Shown: positions 1-5,565 of the stretch, in pieces
How the letters are laid out: each line of letters begins with the position of its first letter
Numbering within the stretch: the first letter of the stretch is position 1
NCBI GenBank assembly: GCA_017881285.1
Contig: JADGRD010000135.1
Location: 1 to 8,075, forward strand
Direction of reading: 5' to 3'
DNA: 8,075 nucleotides
Origin: Pseudomonadota bacterium
GTDB lineage: Bacteria; Myxococcota_A; Polyangia; Fen-1088
Program-made: the position numbers and the translations under genes
The notes under the pieces: model-generated
Told to the model about the DNA's origin: nothing
The model's input: the letters and a program-made list of their open reading frames with translations, nothing else
Databases searched by the model: none

Positions 1-788
1 TACTGCATGCCCTGCCACGGCGGGTAGAGCGCCTTCGGGTTGGGAAACAGGGTGCGCGCGACCTTGATGAGAGTGGCCAGCGTGGCCAGGCCTCCGGCCC
101 GGAACAGGCGGAACTTCTGGCCAGTCACCTGACTGACGATGCTCACCAGGTCGCGGGCGCTGATTCGATCTCCGGCGATGTGCAACATCCTCGGCGTGGG
201 TGCCGCATCCAGGGCCACGGCGGCGGTGAAGGCGGCCGTATCGTCGATGGTCGTGAAATCCATGCGCTGGTCCGCATTCCCCCAGTAGAGAACGCGCTTC
301 CATTTGAACAGGATGAAGGGCGCCTGGCCGGTCAGCAGGTCCATGAAGGCGCCGTTGAAGATCGAGGTGGCCGCGATGGGCGCCTTGGCGAGATGTGCGT
401 AGAGCTCGCGGCGCAGATCGAGGTTGCGGTTTTGTCCGACCGGTAACCTCGTGAAATCGATCGAGTAATCCGACGGAATGAAACGCGGCACCCCCGCCTG
501 GACCGCGGCGTCGAGCAGGACCGTCTGCGCATCCACGATCACCTCGCGCAATCCGGCGAGCGCGGACACGACGCAGCTCGCACCCGAGCACGCCTTTGCC
601 ATATCCCCGACGCTGGCGAAGTCGACCGGGACGACCGCCACCCCCTGCTGCTGCAGGCGCGCGACCTTGTCCGGCGCGGCGCCGCGCCGGACCAGCGCTT
701 TCACCGTAGCCCCCCGTCCGAGCAGGGCTCTCGCGATACGTCCGCCGAGGTTGCCGGTAGCTCCTGCCAGAACAACAGGTGGGTTCAT
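1..788 (-). CDS. NmrA-like / atypical SDR NAD(P)-binding reductase (partial, 3' end outside window)
   Basis: About 262 codons are visible from the ATG at 788; the reading frame is open to the left edge. The N-terminus (MNPPVVLAGATGNLGGRIAR) is a Rossmann beta-alpha-beta with the glycine motif G9-x-x-G12-x-x-G15. A run of basic residues follows beta-2 (around R34-R35), the usual place for NADP phosphate recognition. The segment near residues 99-111 (GVPRFIPSDYSIDF) matches the 'RFIPSDY' signature of the NmrA / isoflavone reductase-like group of atypical short-chain dehydrogenases. These cytoplasmic proteins are either NADPH-dependent reductases or redox sensors that bind NAD(P) without turnover, and the substrate cannot be read from sequence. 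A Shine-Dalgarno GGAGG at 795-799, six bases before the ATG, supports this start. The gene is divergent from the toxin-antitoxin operon with 136 bases between the two ATGs. The family is fairly sure; the exact function is unknown. Confidence 0.88.
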   Translation of the reverse strand, partial: MNPPVVLAGATGNLGGRIARALLGRGATVKALVRRGAAPDKVARLQQQGVAVVPVDFASVGDMAKACSGASCVVSALAGLREVIVDAQTVLLDAAVQAGVPRFIPSDYSIDFTRLPVGQNRNLDLRRELYAHLAKAPIAATSIFNGAFMDLLTGQAPFILFKWKRVLYWGNADQRMDFTTIDDTAAFTAAVALDAAPTPRMLHIAGDRISARDLVSIVSQVTGQKFRLFRAGGLATLATLIKVARTLFPNPKALYPPWQGMQ

Positions 789-840
789 GGTCGTCCTCCC
801 GCGCGATGGCGTCGTCGGAAGACAGGTTATCCGACTTTCC
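789..840 (-). promoter_or_regulatory. 5' leader of the NmrA-like gene with Shine-Dalgarno and inverted repeat
   Basis: On the minus strand GGAGG (795-799) lies six bases before the ATG, a normal ribosome binding site. Further upstream a perfect inverted repeat GTCGGA (814-819) / TCCGAC (830-835) with a 10-base spacer encloses a weak -10-like TAACCT. I do not see a convincing -35 box. The dyad could be an operator or a leader hairpin. The ribosome binding site is clear; the regulatory role is a guess. Confidence 0.45.
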
Positions 841-890
841 TCGCGGGCGGGCGGCCGAAGTCCCCCTCTTCGCGCAGCGGCTTGACGGGC

Positions 891-924
891 TTGGTAGTTG
901 TCAGACAGACTGTATGACAGGAAC
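891..924 (+). promoter_or_regulatory. Promoter and palindromic operator of the toxin-antitoxin operon
   Basis: A 21-bp palindrome spans 899-919, centred on A909. The left arm is TGTCAGACAG and the right arm CTGTATGACA, and nine of ten pairs match. It overlaps a possible promoter: TTGGTA (891-896), 16 bases, TATGAC (913-918), which would start transcription at about the ATG at 925. Ribbon-helix-helix antitoxins normally repress their own operon by binding short inverted repeats over the promoter, so this is the expected operator position. The palindrome is seen directly; promoter and binding are inferred. Confidence 0.6.
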
Positions 925-1194
925 ATGGCCACACGATCTGCCAATCGCATCAACGCGCGGCTGGACGACGAGCTCGCCCGGCGGGTGGACCTCGTCCGCA
1001 AGCGCAAGCGGCGGAGCGTGTCGCAAATCGTGCAGGAGTCGCTCGCCCGCTACTGCGACGAGGAGCTAGGTGGAGGAGGCGAAGCGTTGGCGATTCTCAA
1101 AGCGGCGGGATTCGTAGGCTGCGCCGACGGTCCCGCGGACTTGTCGTCCGACTACAAGCAGGAGCTGACGCGCTGGTTGCGGCGGAAGACATGA
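925..1194 (+). CDS. Ribbon-helix-helix (CopG/VapB-type) antitoxin
   Basis: An 89-residue protein. Residues 6-50 (beginning ANRINARLDDELARRVDLV) have the ribbon-helix-helix pattern: a short beta strand (NRINARL), a helix, a turn with S-V-S-Q-I, and a second helix (VQESLARYCDEE). The domain would dimerise and bind DNA. The acidic C-terminal tail (residues ~51-89, ending LTRWLRRKT) is where such antitoxins wrap around their toxin. Its stop overlaps the toxin start (ATGA, 1191-1194), so translation is probably coupled, as in most type II toxin-antitoxin operons. I chose the ATG at 925 rather than an in-frame TTG at 898 because the TTG lies at the edge of the palindromic operator and the predicted transcription start falls near 925. 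There is an AGGA only two bases before the ATG, too close for a normal Shine-Dalgarno site, so the mRNA may be leaderless. Likely a VapB-type antitoxin. Confidence 0.85.
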   Translation: MATRSANRINARLDDELARRVDLVRKRKRRSVSQIVQESLARYCDEELGGGGEALAILKAAGFVGCADGPADLSSDYKQELTRWLRRKT

Positions 1195-1643
1195 TCATCG
1201 CCGACACGGGATTCTGGTTGGCGCTGGCCAATCGGGCGGACCGGCACCACGCAGCCGCGTTACGGGCGCTCGAGGGTTCGCACGAGGGGCTCGTCACCAC
1301 GTGGCCCGTGTTGACGGAGACTTGCCACTTGCTGCTGGCGCGCCTCGGCGTGCAGGCGGAGCTCACCTTTCTGCACGGTCTGCGCGACGGAAGCTGCACG
1401 CTCTTCGCTCTTGGGGAGACCCACCTTCTGCGCATCGAAGCGCTGATGGAGCAGTACGCCGATCTGCCCATGGATCTGGCCGACGCATCGTTGGTCGTGC
1501 TCGCGGAGGAGCTGGGCGACGGCCGGATCCTGAGCACGGACCAGCGGGATTTCCGCGCCTACCGCTGGAAGAATCGCAAGCCGTTCCGGAATCTACTGCT
1601 CGGTCAAGTCTCGCCCCGCGGCCGGTCTGGGCCGCCATGGTAG
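1191..1643 (+). CDS. vapC: PIN-domain ribonuclease toxin (VapC family)
   Basis: A 150-residue PIN-domain protein, the toxin partner of the antitoxin it overlaps by 4 bases. The four acidic residues of the PIN active site are visible: D5 in IIADTGFW, E43 in VLTETCH, D98 in MDLADASLV and D117 in ILSTDQRDF. They coordinate Mg2+/Mn2+ for RNA cleavage. VapC toxins cut tRNA or the rRNA sarcin-ricin loop in the cytoplasm and halt translation when the antitoxin is degraded; the RNA target here cannot be predicted. All catalytic residues are intact, so the toxin is probably active. Relatives usually end shortly after the RKPFRNLL motif (residues ~130-136); the last 13-14 residues (GQVSPRGRSGPPW) look like an extra tail. 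The stop at 1641-1643 is only 18 bases from the end of the convergent VWA gene. Confidence 0.9.
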   Translation: MIIADTGFWLALANRADRHHAAALRALEGSHEGLVTTWPVLTETCHLLLARLGVQAELTFLHGLRDGSCTLFALGETHLLRIEALMEQYADLPMDLADASLVVLAEELGDGRILSTDQRDFRAYRWKNRKPFRNLLLGQVSPRGRSGPPW

Positions 1644-1661
1644 CCGCGAGCGCGTCGAGGA

Positions 1662-2861
1662 CTAGGGGATACACATCGGCGGGGGCATGCCTGGACAGCC
1701 GAACAGGACCTGGACGCTCGTGGTCTGCGCGGTGAGCAAATAGTCGCAGTAGGATCCGGTGAGCTCGATGAACGTGGTCGTCGCCCCATAGCTCCATCCG
1801 TTGGCCGGATCCTTCGGAACGAGTTGCTTGTCGACGTAGACCGCGACGTTGTTGAGATCAGGCGGCGCGCTCGGGAATGTGATCGTACAACTCATCGTGG
1901 TCCCCGCGACCGCGGCCATGGCGCCGGAGATCTGGTCGGGTGACGTGGCCGGATGGTGCGTGCCGGTGCCACCCGCCCGGGCCAAGTCGTCCAGGGCGGC
2001 AGCAGCCGGTCCCGCGCCGATGACGAAGACGGGGAAGCCGGCAAGCAAGGCTGCCGCGCTGGCGGCGACGGCGTCTTCCATGTCGCCAGTGACGGGGCCG
2101 GACTGCCCTTCGGCGCACTCCGGGACACCGTCGGTGGCCAGCAGGATGGCCTTGCCGTTTTCGTCGGCGAGGGCGCTCAAGTACGCGGTGGCGGCGCGGA
2201 TCGCGGCAGCCATGGGCGTGTTGCCGCCCGGGGTGATGGCATCGAGCTGGGCCTGCACCATGGCGCCGGAATCGGCGCCGATCGGCAACTCGGGCGTGGG
2301 CGATACCGAGCAGGTCGAGTCCGCTGGAAAAGGCAACACCTCGATGCCCCACTGGACACCAGGCGTGTCGCCGACGATTTTGCCGAGGGCGCTCTTCACG
2401 GTTGTCCATCGGTCCGTGCAGTCGGCCGTATCGCTGCACAGGTTCGCGGCATCGTCGCCAGTGCCAGCCGTACACAGGCAGTCCGCGGTGAGGCTGCGCC
2501 GCATCGAGCCGGATCGGTCGAGCACGACGAGCACGTCGAACGGTCTGCGGACTGTCGAGACCGCCACGGACCCGCAGAGCCACTCTGCTCCGTCGATGGC
2601 TTCTGGCAGGTACGGGCACGGGATGATGCCTCCCGTGCCAGGCGGGCTCCCGTCGGCGATTGCACCACCGGCCCCGGGCGCGTCGAGGCGACTGCTATCG
2701 AGGTCGCCGCTAGCCGCGTCTCGCGCGCCGCCGGCGCCCGCATCCTTTGCCGGCGAGGTTTGCGGGCTGTGCCTACACGACATCCAGCCTGCGGAAACCA
2801 GAACCAGGAGAAACGATCCCTTGCGAATGCTGAGCCCGAGGGTTCTCCATTTCCGAGGCAT
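1662..2861 (-). CDS. Cys-rich von Willebrand factor A (VWA) domain lipoprotein
   Basis: A 399-residue exported protein. The N-terminus has basic residues, a hydrophobic stretch (FLLVLVSAGWMSC) and C29 as a possible lipidated cysteine. The lipobox WMSC is atypical, so ordinary secretion is an alternative. A low-complexity Ala/Gly/Asp linker (about residues 35-78) follows, typical of myxobacterial surface lipoproteins. The VWA domain starts near residue 107 and keeps the full metal-ion-dependent adhesion site: D115-x-S117-x-S119 (VLDRSGSM), T215 (GGNTPM) and D244 (LLATDGVPEC), so it should bind a divalent cation and a protein ligand. At least ten cysteines lie in the mature part, suggesting disulfides. 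The last ~80 residues form a small C-terminal domain with three cysteines (C372, C389, C397). The start at 2861 is preceded by TACAAT. The neighbour upstream on the same strand encodes a thioredoxin-like protein. The ligand is unknown; the family is secure. Confidence 0.88.
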   Translation of the reverse strand: MPRKWRTLGLSIRKGSFLLVLVSAGWMSCRHSPQTSPAKDAGAGGARDAASGDLDSSRLDAPGAGGAIADGSPPGTGGIIPCPYLPEAIDGAEWLCGSVAVSTVRRPFDVLVVLDRSGSMRRSLTADCLCTAGTGDDAANLCSDTADCTDRWTTVKSALGKIVGDTPGVQWGIEVLPFPADSTCSVSPTPELPIGADSGAMVQAQLDAITPGGNTPMAAAIRAATAYLSALADENGKAILLATDGVPECAEGQSGPVTGDMEDAVAASAAALLAGFPVFVIGAGPAAAALDDLARAGGTGTHHPATSPDQISGAMAAVAGTTMSCTITFPSAPPDLNNVAVYVDKQLVPKDPANGWSYGATTTFIELTGSYCDYLLTAQTTSVQVLFGCPGMPPPMCIP

Positions 2862-2873
2862 CGGTTGATTGTA
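2862..2873 (-). promoter_or_regulatory. -10 box of the VWA gene, predicting a leaderless mRNA
   Basis: On the minus strand TACAAT occupies 2868-2873 (five of six matches to TATAAT). Six bases (2862-2867) separate it from the ATG at 2861, so transcription would start on or next to the start codon. No Shine-Dalgarno site is seen near the ATG. I find no good -35 box. The same spacing recurs at other genes of the window. Confidence 0.45.
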
Positions 2874-2941
2874 CCCCGTCCCCTGCCGGTCGGGCGGCTG
2901 TGCATCCGAGCGACCTGTCCCCTCACCCGCCACGCGCTCGC

Positions 2942-4321
2942 TCACGGTTGTGCTGGGATGCAGGCGCTGGCGGTGCCGCGCTTGCAGGCCTCGGCGAAGT
3001 CGGCCTTTGCGGCATCCATGTCGCCCTTCATCTTGTAGCTTTGTCCGCGCTGGGCAAAGGCGGTGCCCTGGGCGTAGTCCGGAGCGACGCGGATCGCGCG
3101 GGTCAGATACTTGATGGCCTCGTCGTACTCGCCATTGCCGCCGTAGATATTGGCCAGGGCAAACAACGCATCCTTGCGATCGGGATCGAGCTCGAGCGCG
3201 CGCTTGAGGTTGCCCACCGCCTTGCCCAGCTCGCCCGCCTTGGCGTCGGCCTCGCCGCGCCAGAAGTAGGCATCGGCGTTCCGCGGGTTCGTCTCGATGG
3301 CCCGGTCCAGATCGGCACGCGCCCCGGCGGTATCGCCGCGGTTGAGCTTGTCGAAGCCATCCACCACCTGGTTCTGGGCCTGGCGGATGCCGGCCGCCTT
3401 GGCGGAGCTGATGAACTTCTCGGCGCTCAGCTCGATCGGCTCGTCCGCCTTGCGCGACAGCGATTGGATCTTCTCGGGAGTCGAGCCGGGGCGGGGAACC
3501 ACGTACACCGAGGGATAGCCGCTCACCCCCATGCCGCGCGCGAGCTCGGCGTTGTCGGGCGACGACTCGGGGTTGACGCGCACCTTGACCACGTTGGCCA
3601 GAAACTCGCGCACCGACGAGGAGGTGATGATGTCCTGGTCCATGCGCCGGCAGTACGGACACCAGTCCACGCGGAAGTAGATGATCATGGGGACGTTGGC
3701 GTACTCCTGCTCTTTCTTCGCGCGGCCGAGTCCCTCGGCGTCCTCGAACCAGCTCGAGGACACGGACCGTGTCCCGCGCGGCTCGGACGGCTTGACCTCG
3801 ACGATGGGCTGGTTGGGCGCGGGCTCTGTCCCAACAGGGCTGGGCTGCGGCTTCGGCACAGGCTGCGCGGGCAGCGCGGTGGGCGGGGGCTTGGCGGGAA
3901 CCGCGGCTTTCGTGGCTGGCGCAAACGGTGCCTTCATGGCTGGCGCGGACGGTGCCTTCGGCTCGGCTGGCCGCGGCCAGTAGCGATAGGCGGCCGCCAC
4001 CCCGCCGCCCAGGGCCAGGAGCACGAGCAGGACGCCGAGGGCCCCGGGGCCTCGCTGCACGCTCGGCTGCGGAATGTAGAGGACCGCTGGCCGGGGGCCT
4101 CGCGGGGCGCCAACCCCCGGCGTGGCCGGCGTCGGCTCGATGGGCGCTGTGGGCTTTCGAGCCACGGGTGCTCCGACCGCCGCCGGGACCACGACCGCGG
4201 GCGTGGGCCCTGGCCCGCGCTCCTCCGAAACGGCTGTGTGCCAGCCTCGCAACGGCGCCTGACAAAGCTCACAGACGACCGCCTTGTCGCTGTTCCCCTC
4301 ACCACAAGCTGGACACCGCAT
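2942..4321 (-). CDS. Zinc ribbon - membrane segment - thioredoxin-like - TPR protein
   Basis: A 459-residue multidomain protein. Residues 1-22 are a zinc ribbon (C3-x2-C6 ... C17-x2-C20). A Pro-rich stretch leads to one membrane helix at about residues 95-112 (GALGVLLVLLALGGGVAAAY), followed by a Pro/Ala/Lys linker (about 117-180). Residues ~186-310 are a thioredoxin-fold domain with the redox motif W220-C221-P-Y-C224 and a probable cis-proline at P270 (SGYPSVYV). The shape resembles the thioredoxin_7 / DsbD C-terminal type, but CPYC is more typical of glutaredoxins. Residues ~316-447 are three to four TPRs (for example the repeats containing NPRNADAYFWRGEADAK and DPDRKDALFALANIY). With a cytoplasmic zinc ribbon, the thioredoxin and TPR parts would be in the periplasm, suggesting a disulfide reductase or isomerase with a protein-docking arm. 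An in-frame GTG at 4339 would add six residues; I prefer the ATG at 4321. The downstream neighbour is the Cys-rich VWA gene, a possible client. Confidence 0.85.
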   Translation of the reverse strand: MRCPACGEGNSDKAVVCELCQAPLRGWHTAVSEERGPGPTPAVVVPAAVGAPVARKPTAPIEPTPATPGVGAPRGPRPAVLYIPQPSVQRGPGALGVLLVLLALGGGVAAAYRYWPRPAEPKAPSAPAMKAPFAPATKAAVPAKPPPTALPAQPVPKPQPSPVGTEPAPNQPIVEVKPSEPRGTRSVSSSWFEDAEGLGRAKKEQEYANVPMIIYFRVDWCPYCRRMDQDIITSSSVREFLANVVKVRVNPESSPDNAELARGMGVSGYPSVYVVPRPGSTPEKIQSLSRKADEPIELSAEKFISSAKAAGIRQAQNQVVDGFDKLNRGDTAGARADLDRAIETNPRNADAYFWRGEADAKAGELGKAVGNLKRALELDPDRKDALFALANIYGGNGEYDEAIKYLTRAIRVAPDYAQGTAFAQRGQSYKMKGDMDAAKADFAEACKRGTASACIPAQP

Positions 4322-4362
4322 ACGCCCCCATTGTCGCACAGAGCCCCTCCCAGGTGGGGCTC
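4322..4362 (-). promoter_or_regulatory. Candidate promoter and palindrome upstream of the zinc ribbon/thioredoxin/TPR gene
   Basis: On the minus strand GACAAT (4330-4335) preceded by TGC gives an extended -10 box. Eight bases separate it from the ATG at 4321, again predicting a nearly leaderless mRNA. Just upstream, a perfect inverted repeat GAGCCCC (4341-4347) / GGGGCTC (4356-4362) with an 8-base centre covers the expected -35 region. It could be an operator or activator site. The repeat is plain in the sequence; its role is inferred. Confidence 0.4.
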
Positions 4363-4446
4363 AGGTTTCCCATCAACTTGGCTCCTCTTGGAGCAGGAAT
4401 CGGTGCGGAGGGGCGAAAGGCCTTCCGGGCCAGCACAGACCGGCCT

Positions 4447-4608
4447 GCGTGAGCGGTCGCGGTAGCGTGAGCGACCTGCGGAGTCGGCCTGCGTGGGCGA
4501 CTCGCGTGAGCGTGCGCGGCCCCCGACACGCGGAGCGCTCACGCTCTCACCCCACGCTTTCCGCCTCCCGCGCACCCCACACGAACTCGCTCACGCCCTC
4601 GCTCACGC
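4447..4608. repeat. Cluster of 9-bp repeats GCGTGAGCG in direct and inverted orientation
   Basis: GCGTGAGCG occurs exactly at 4447-4455, 4465-4473 and 4504-4512. Its reverse complement CGCTCACGC occurs exactly at 4536-4544, 4588-4596 and 4600-4608. A seventh, one-mismatch copy (GCGTGGGCG) is at 4491-4499. The three plus-oriented copies lie left of the three minus-oriented ones, so the cluster as a whole is a large dyad; the innermost pair (4504/4536) could fold into a 9-bp stem with a 23-base loop. Inside it, 4481-4489 and 4495-4503 form a second hairpin (GAGTCG...CGACTC, eight of nine pairs, 5-base loop). It may be a REP-like element, an array of protein-binding sites, or a transcript-end structure. 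Confidence 0.65.
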
Positions 4609-4627
4609 GTCCCGCGAGCCACCAGCC

Positions 4628-4653
4628 GCGTGCCGGCTCTGCGGGCGGCACGC
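4628..4653 (-). terminator. Hairpin downstream of the OmpA-like gene
   Basis: A perfect 8-bp inverted repeat GCGTGCCG (4628-4635) / CGGCACGC (4646-4653) with a 10-base loop begins 16 bases after the stop codon of the OmpA-like gene. No T-run follows on the minus strand, so it is not a classical intrinsic terminator. It may be a GC-rich terminator or an mRNA 3'-end stabiliser. Confidence 0.4.
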
Positions 4654-4669
4654 AATTTCCCGACACGCT

Positions 4670-5497
4670 CTAGTTAATCCGCTTCCACGCCGGCTTGAAG
4701 CCGGTGCCCTGCATGGGCGGGGCATCGTCCGCGATGATGTAGTCGGCGCGGCGGTTGCGTACTTCGTCGGTGTTGTCGGGCGTCTGCACCCGCAGCACGG
4801 TCTCGCCGAAGCCCTCGTACGCGATCGGGATACGCACGCCCTTGCCGCGGAACCAGCGCGCCAGCGACTGCGCGCGCCTCTGCGACAACTGCAAGTTGTA
4901 GGCATTGTTCCCCACCGTGTCGGTGTGCCCCGCGATGTAGAGGGTGAGGTTCTTGTGCTCCCGCGCTTTGTCCTTCGCGAGGACCTCCTGGATCTTGCCG
5001 AAGGCGGCGTCGAGCTTGGGCACCTCGGAGGCGTCGACGTCGGACGAATCCGTGCGGAAGTTGACCTCCTCGTGCGGGATGGGGACGTACCAGGCCGAGT
5101 ACTCCTGGTCGATGAAGTGCTCGTCACGGTCGTACATGCGCAGCTGGATGGACCCGGTCGGCTGGTCGCGTCCTTGATCCCACCGAACCACCAGCGGCGC
5201 GTTGGCCGGCTTGCCGCTGAAATCTTCCTGGAGATCGGCGATCACCGCGCCTTCCTCGGTCTTGACGGTAAGCTGGATCTTGCCTGGCGGCCGCGACATG
5301 CGAATTTCCATCCAGTGCTCGTCGAGGGCGTGGGACTTGTCGACCTGGACGCGGAAGACCGCGGTTCGCTCGCCACCACGCGGGCTCGCGGTGGCTTTGG
5401 CTTTTTTCGCCGCCGCGGGCGACGTCACGAGCGTCGTGCACAGGGCAGCACTGACGAGGATGGTCCAAGGCATTCGCACGATCGACATGGCTTGCAT
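4670..5497 (-). CDS. Periplasmic OmpA-family protein (C-terminal peptidoglycan-binding domain)
   Basis: A 275-residue protein with a signal peptide (hydrophobic core about residues 11-26, likely cleavage after the AAA at 28-30). Residues ~45-145 are rich in predicted beta strands (for example IQLTVKTEEGAVIADL and GSIQLRMYDRDEHFID) and look like a beta-sandwich, not an eight-stranded barrel; I do not recognise the family. Residues ~148-258 are an OmpA C-terminal domain, with the core signature HTDTVGNNAYNLQLSQRRA. D193 and R208 are the residues that grip meso-diaminopimelate in this family, so the protein should bind peptidoglycan non-covalently. It ends with a short tail (GFKPAWKRIN). The start at 5497 has GGAGG (5505-5509) seven bases upstream; an ATG at 5488 is possible but lacks such spacing. 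The MBL hydrolase gene ends 68 bases upstream on the same strand. A separate promoter is likely. Confidence 0.88.
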   Translation of the reverse strand: MQAMSIVRMPWTILVSAALCTTLVTSPAAAKKAKATASPRGGERTAVFRVQVDKSHALDEHWMEIRMSRPPGKIQLTVKTEEGAVIADLQEDFSGKPANAPLVVRWDQGRDQPTGSIQLRMYDRDEHFIDQEYSAWYVPIPHEEVNFRTDSSDVDASEVPKLDAAFGKIQEVLAKDKAREHKNLTLYIAGHTDTVGNNAYNLQLSQRRAQSLARWFRGKGVRIPIAYEGFGETVLRVQTPDNTDEVRNRRADYIIADDAPPMQGTGFKPAWKRIN

Positions 5498-5548
5498 CAA
5501 CGCGCCTCCAGACCGCGGCATTCTGGAATTTCGCGTCCGCGAATGCAA
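5498..5548 (-). promoter_or_regulatory. Promoter, palindrome and ribosome binding site of the OmpA-like gene
   Basis: On the minus strand: TTGCAT (5543-5548), 17 bases, CAGAAT (5520-5525), then a leader of about 16 bases with GGAGG (5505-5509) and the ATG at 5497. A perfect palindrome TTCGCG / CGCGAA with a 2-base centre (5530-5543) fills most of the spacer between the two boxes, where a repressor or a DNA-distorting activator could act. A second inverted repeat, GCATTC (5518-5523) / GAATGC (5541-5546), overlaps both boxes. The repeats are certain; the promoter match is moderate. Confidence 0.45.
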
Positions 5549-5565
5549 CACCCGCGCGCGTGGTT

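Larger units (their letters stand above)
4340..4669. other. Non-coding region between the OmpA-like gene and the zinc ribbon/TPR gene
   Basis: About 330 bases with no convincing gene. Short open frames exist on both strands, but none has a recognisable domain or start signal. From the TPR-gene side the region holds the 4341-4362 palindrome, a small hairpin GCTCC (4381-4385) / GGAGC (4390-4394), a cluster of GCGTGAGCG repeats in both orientations (4447-4608), and an 8-bp hairpin (4628-4653) just after the OmpA-like gene. Both flanking genes are on the minus strand, so this is 3' of one and 5' of the other. Confidence 0.7.

Noticed and set aside
898..924. TTG at 898 as the antitoxin start
   Set aside because: It begins inside the operator/promoter palindrome; the conserved fold starts after the ATG at 925.
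1953..3038. Long plus-strand open frames opposite the VWA gene (also 1849-2868)
   Set aside because: Shadows of the VWA gene, which has intact MIDAS residues and a signal peptide.
2862..4265. Upstream extension of the VWA reading frame to an 867-residue open frame
   Set aside because: The extension lies wholly over the zinc ribbon/thioredoxin/TPR gene in another frame of the same strand. Its translation is low-complexity Arg/Gly/Ala without any domain, while the other frame has clear domains; ATG 2861 directly precedes the signal peptide.
4322..4339. GTG at 4339 as start of the zinc ribbon/TPR protein
   Set aside because: It lies upstream of the predicted -10 box, and the zinc ribbon begins right after the ATG at 4321. 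It cannot be fully excluded.
2900..4465. 521-residue open frame on the plus strand
   Set aside because: It is antisense to the zinc ribbon/TPR gene and has no recognisable domain. Long antisense frames are common in high-GC DNA.
4447..4608. The repeat cluster as a CRISPR array
   Set aside because: Repeats are only 9 bp, in both orientations and unevenly spaced; no cas genes are near.
4284..4673. Short open frames in the 4340-4669 gap on both strands
   Set aside because: Compositionally skewed (Arg/Ser/Pro), no domain, no start signals, and they overlap the repeat cluster.
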